The position numbers and the translations under genes are program-made. The notes below the pieces were generated by a model. That model did no database searches. It saw only the letters and a list, made by a program, of their open reading frames with translations, and was not told where the DNA came from. Shown in pieces: positions 41,007-43,988 of a stretch of 43,988 nt of DNA. The stretch's first letter is position 1. Each line of letters opens with the position of its first letter. Source of the DNA: JAVBLP01 sp031553505 (lineage in GTDB: Bacteria; Elusimicrobiota; Endomicrobiia; Endomicrobiales; Endomicrobiaceae). The DNA is taken from assembly GCA_031553505.1 (NCBI GenBank), contig JAVBLP010000021.1, positions 1 through 43,988 of the forward strand, in the 5' to 3' direction.

Positions 41007-42376
41007 TTATTTTTACCTTCAAAAAATTCTTTAAATTTTTCTACCATATACTGCAATTGGCCATCCCTTAATCCCGGCCAGACGCCTATCCAAAAAGTTG
41101 CATTTAATACCATATCTGTATTTGGAAGCATTTTATAGTCATCTTCAGTTAAGGAATTAGATTTCAAGATTGATGAATTTCTTATTCTTAACTCAATTTC
41201 ATTATCAGTAAACACAGGCTGCCTTAAAAGATTGCCGGCAAAAAGCTGCCTTGTACCGATATTGTTATCTTCTAAAAACTTAACAAGCTCCATTTTGGTA
41301 AATTTTTCATTTGGTTTGACGGTAATAGTAAAGCCAAACCATGACGATACGCTCTTATCTGATATTTCAGGTAATATCAGATAATCACTAAACTTATCAA
41401 GGTTTTCATAAAGATATTTAAAATTTTCATTACGTTTTGCAATAAACGTATTTAAGCGTTTAAGCTGGGCAAGCCCGCATGCTGCCTGCCAATCGGTTAT
41501 TTTAAGGTTATATCCTAAATGCGAATAAACATATTTATGATCATATCCTAGCGGCATATTACCAAATTGCATAACAAATCTTTTTTTACAAGTATCATCT
41601 TTACCTGGAGGACACCAGCAGTCCCTGCCCCAATCCCTAAATGACATTAGTATCTTATACAGTTGGGTATCATTAGTGCAAACTGCTCCGCCTTCACCCA
41701 TTGTTATATGATGCGCAGGATAAAAGCTAAATGTGCCTATATGCCCTACGGTTCCAGTGTATTTGCCATTAAACTTGGCGCCCAAAGCGTCACAGGAATC
41801 CTCAATAAGCCACAAGCCAAGTTTATCGCAAAGCTGTTTTAATTTATCAAGGTCAAAAACATTTCCTAACGTATGTGCAACAAAAACAGCTTTCGTTTTT
41901 GTGGTAATAGCTTCTTCTATCTGGTTAATCGCAATATTATAATTACCTATTTCCACATCGACAAATACCGGTATAAGCCCGTTCTGTATTATAGGAGTGA
42001 CTGTTGTTGGAAAACCTGCGGCAACTGTAATAACTTCATCCCCTTTCTTAATACGCCTGTCGCCGAGCTTATGTGAAGTTAAAGCCGCTATAGCAAGCAA
42101 ATTAGCGCTTGATCCGGAATTAACCGTGAGCGCATACTTTGAATTCAAAAACGCAGCAAATTCTTTTTCGAATTTATCATTAAATCTGCCTGTAGTAAGC
42201 CACATATCAAGTGAAGCATCTATCATATTTTTTAGTTCTGCGCTTCCAAGCACTTTTCCGGAAACCGCGACGTACTTGCCTGTTTTAACATCAGGTTTGG
42301 CAATGCGGTAATACATCCCTGCCAAAAATTTTATCCAGCATCTTAGAACATTAGAAATTATCCTATTCATAATCAT
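41003..42376 (-). CDS. rfbH: CDP-4-keto-6-deoxyglucose-3-dehydrase (E1)
   Basis: A 457-residue DegT-fold enzyme that removes the C3 hydroxyl from CDP-4-keto-6-deoxyglucose. Two features separate E1 from ordinary aminotransferases, and both are present. The PLP lysine is replaced by His in FYPAHHITMGEGG (H222). The iron-sulfur cysteines are at 195, 253, 255 and 263, a C-X57-C-X1-C-X7-C pattern (IEDSCDALG and RDCWCPPGKDDTC). The enzyme needs an E3 reductase (ddhD/ascD), which is not in this window. Its ATG overlaps the rfbG stop. Confidence 0.93.
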   Translation of the reverse strand: MIMNRIISNVLRCWIKFLAGMYYRIAKPDVKTGKYVAVSGKVLGSAELKNMIDASLDMWLTTGRFNDKFEKEFAAFLNSKYALTVNSGSSANLLAIAALTSHKLGDRRIKKGDEVITVAAGFPTTVTPIIQNGLIPVFVDVEIGNYNIAINQIEEAITTKTKAVFVAHTLGNVFDLDKLKQLCDKLGLWLIEDSCDALGAKFNGKYTGTVGHIGTFSFYPAHHITMGEGGAVCTNDTQLYKILMSFRDWGRDCWCPPGKDDTCKKRFVMQFGNMPLGYDHKYVYSHLGYNLKITDWQAACGLAQLKRLNTFIAKRNENFKYLYENLDKFSDYLILPEISDKSVSSWFGFTITVKPNEKFTKMELVKFLEDNNIGTRQLFAGNLLRQPVFTDNEIELRIRNSSILKSNSLTEDDYKMLPNTDMVLNATFWIGVWPGLRDGQLQYMVEKFKEFFEGKNK

Positions 42377-43458
42377 TAAAAATTAATTTTCCTTGTATAT
42401 TCTTCAATCTGTCTATTTGAAAATTCCATCATGTCTTTATTCTCATAAAAAGCTTTATACCATTTCATTGTTTCGTCAACAGCTTTTGTTACTGCATACA
42501 CAGGCATCCAATTCAATTCATTAGCGGCTTTTTCTATACATAATTGCAACAAAGCCGCTTCGTGTGGATGTTTACTTCTATCTACAGAATAAGTACCTTT
42601 GCCTAAACTTTTTACAGCTTCTTTTATAACCTCTTCAACAGTAGTTACAGAATTTTCATAAGGGCCAAAATTATACGCTGTTGCATACTTAATTTCTTTT
42701 GCCAAAAGTTTAGACCCTAGAAGCAAATAACCGTAAAGAGGTTCCAATACAAATTGCCACGGGCGTATAGCTTTTGGATTTCTCAAAGTTATTTCTTTGC
42801 CCGCGTACACAGATTTAATAAAATCAGGTATAAGCCTGTCTAAAGAATAATCTCCGCCGCCAATAACATTCCCGGCTCTTGCCGAAGCAAGCGCCACATT
42901 ATGTTTTACACCAAAGTATTTCGGATTAAAAAAAGAATCTCTGAACGCAGACGTTACAAGTTCAGAGCATGCTTTTGAGTTACTGTAAGGATCGTATCCG
43001 CCGAGATGATCCGTTTCTTTGTACGCATAATCTTCTTCTCTGTTATTATAACATTTGTCGGTAGTAATATTGAGTATAGCCTTTATATTATCTGCCGTCC
43101 TTGCCGCTTCTAAAATATTTACAACACCCATAACATTGGTTTGGTAAGTTTCTACAGGATTAGCATAAGAAACCCTGACAAGCGGCTGTGCCGCTAAATG
43201 AAAAATAATATCTGGATTAAAAGAATTCAGTGCTTGTTTTAAGTTTTCAAGGTCACGGATATCTCCGGTTATATGTTTTTCAATTTTTTTATCCAGCTTT
43301 AAGATATTGAATAATGAGGGATCTGTGTTAGGAGCAAGCGAGTATCCGCAAACTTCAGCTCCTAAATTTGTAAGCCATAGTGAGAGCCAAGAACCTTTAA
43401 AACCCGTGTGTCCCGTTAAAAATACTCTTTTTCCTCTGTATATGTCAAAAGATGCCAT
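42376..43458 (-). CDS. rfbG: CDP-glucose 4,6-dehydratase
   Basis: The protein is 360 residues from ATG 43458, which overlaps the rfbF stop (TAATG) and has GGAAGG upstream; a start 18 bases earlier is possible but less coupled. Extended SDR: VFLTGHTGFKGSWLSLWL (the H-T-G-F-K-G-S form is diagnostic of RfbG), HLAAQPLVRVSYANPVETYQ, ITTDKCYNN, DPYSNSKACSE with Tyr and Lys, and RAGNVIGGGDY. It converts CDP-glucose to CDP-4-keto-6-deoxyglucose, the substrate of RfbH. Confidence 0.94.
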   Translation of the reverse strand: MASFDIYRGKRVFLTGHTGFKGSWLSLWLTNLGAEVCGYSLAPNTDPSLFNILKLDKKIEKHITGDIRDLENLKQALNSFNPDIIFHLAAQPLVRVSYANPVETYQTNVMGVVNILEAARTADNIKAILNITTDKCYNNREEDYAYKETDHLGGYDPYSNSKACSELVTSAFRDSFFNPKYFGVKHNVALASARAGNVIGGGDYSLDRLIPDFIKSVYAGKEITLRNPKAIRPWQFVLEPLYGYLLLGSKLLAKEIKYATAYNFGPYENSVTTVEEVIKEAVKSLGKGTYSVDRSKHPHEAALLQLCIEKAANELNWMPVYAVTKAVDETMKWYKAFYENKDMMEFSNRQIEEYTRKINF

Positions 43459-43988
43459 TATTGCCATACCTTCCACGGAGCTTTGTTGTTATCCCACATT
43501 GAGTTTAGCTCGTTTTTTTCGCGCAAAGTATCCATCGGCATCCAAAAACCATTGTGTTTGAAAGCATTAAGCTGCCCGTCTTTTGAAAGATTTTCAAGAG
43601 GGGCGCGTTCAAATATTATATCAGGATTATCTGCTTCTATGTAATCAAATACTTTAGGTTCACAAACAAAAAAACCGCCGTTAATCCAACTTTCCTCACC
43701 TTTTGGTTTTTCCATAAAAGAAGTTATTATGCCGTCATTTTTAATAACTAATGCTCCGAAACGTCCAGATGGCTGGACGGCAGTCATTGTGATAAGTTTT
43801 TTTGATTTCTCATGAGTTTCCATGAGTTTTTTTATATTAATATCAGCAACACCGTCGCCATAAGTCAACAAAAAACGTTCGTTTCCGATATATTGCTGCG
43901 CATGTTTTATTCTGCCTCCGGTCATTGTATTTTGACCGGTATATAGCATAGTCACCTTCCACGGTTCATGACGCGTTTTGTGTATTTC
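43458..43988 (-). CDS. rfbF: Glucose-1-phosphate cytidylyltransferase (N-terminus outside the window)
   Basis: The frame is open to the right edge, so the first part of the protein is missing; 176 residues remain. They include EPWKVT, LLTYGDGVADINIKKL (metal-binding GDGVAD), PSGRFGAL, FMEKPKG, INGGFFVCEPKVFDYI and NGFWMPMDTLREKNEL, all typical of RfbF. It makes CDP-glucose and thus starts the CDP-dideoxyhexose route. A GTG at 43955 is internal and is not the true start. Confidence 0.92.
   Translation of the reverse strand, partial: EIHKTRHEPWKVTMLYTGQNTMTGGRIKHAQQYIGNERFLLTYGDGVADINIKKLMETHEKSKKLITMTAVQPSGRFGALVIKNDGIITSFMEKPKGEESWINGGFFVCEPKVFDYIEADNPDIIFERAPLENLSKDGQLNAFKHNGFWMPMDTLREKNELNSMWDNNKAPWKVWQ

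Noticed and set aside
41003..42376. The DegT-fold protein as a normal sugar aminotransferase.
   Set aside because: The PLP lysine is His and four cysteines match the iron-sulfur pattern of E1 dehydrase, so RfbH is the better call.
43953..43955. GTG at 43955 as the start of rfbF.
   Set aside because: The frame continues upstream to the window edge with typical RfbF residues (EPWKVT), so this codon is an internal Val.

Overview
The window is bacterial, gene-dense and A+T-rich. Almost everything is read from the minus strand; the one clear plus-strand gene is a membrane sensor-like protein at 7767-8780. An AsmA/TamB-like gene, lolC/E and lolD, lptD, kpsF, a PorV-like barrel and an O-antigen-type cluster show a Gram-negative (diderm) cell. 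Low GC, an unusual Tad pilus locus and intergenic repeats make an Elusimicrobiota (Endomicrobium-like) origin my best guess. This is inference only, since no rRNA or marker comparison was possible.

Layout, left to right: (1) 1-2739, the N-terminal 913 codons of an AsmA/TamB-like protein. (2) 2838-7363, an operon read as lysS, lolC/E, lolD, ilvE, with a good sigma70-type promoter before lysS and a terminator hairpin after ilvE. (3) 7422-8780, a DUF192 gene and the divergent sensor-like gene. (4) 8781-9135, a strongly structured non-coding stretch. (5) 9136-11375, an outer-membrane barrel protein and a TPR lipoprotein. (6) 11593-17014, a Tad/Flp pilus locus: a TadE-like pseudopilin, Flp pilin, CpaB, a TadA ATPase fused to a degenerate TadZ/CpaE domain, TadB and TadC. 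No secretin or prepilin peptidase is present. (7) 17080-24210, a tightly packed envelope and metabolism run read as kpsF, accD, folC, a ROK kinase, lptD and rfbB. (8) 24352-29492, a compact histidine operon read as hisD, a 65-codon unknown gene, hisB, hisH, hisA, hisF, hisI and a TrpF-like gene whose catalytic Cys is Ser. hisG, hisC, hisE and a histidinol phosphatase are absent. (9) 29568-43988, a surface-polysaccharide cluster, also read leftwards, entering the window inside rfbF.

The polysaccharide cluster begins with a CDP-3,6-dideoxyhexose route (rfbF, rfbG, rfbH). It continues with an SDR reductase/epimerase and a thiamine-diphosphate enzyme, a combination reminiscent of yersiniose synthesis. 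Next come PseB-like, RmlD-like, NeuB-like and TIM-barrel isomerase-like genes, then a GT-C transferase, a GtrB-like and a GtrA-like gene (a likely lipid-linked, flip-and-transfer glycosylation module), and finally two tandem paralogous GT2 transferases.

The points most worth following up are the TadZ-TadA fusion, the Ser7 TrpF-like protein in the his operon, the CDP-sugar/ThDP cassette, repeats bounded by GTCAY...GTGAC that sit just after stop codons, two promoters that imply leaderless mRNAs, and a pair of hairpins in the accD leader. I saw no tRNA, rRNA, CRISPR array, transposase, phage or defence gene.
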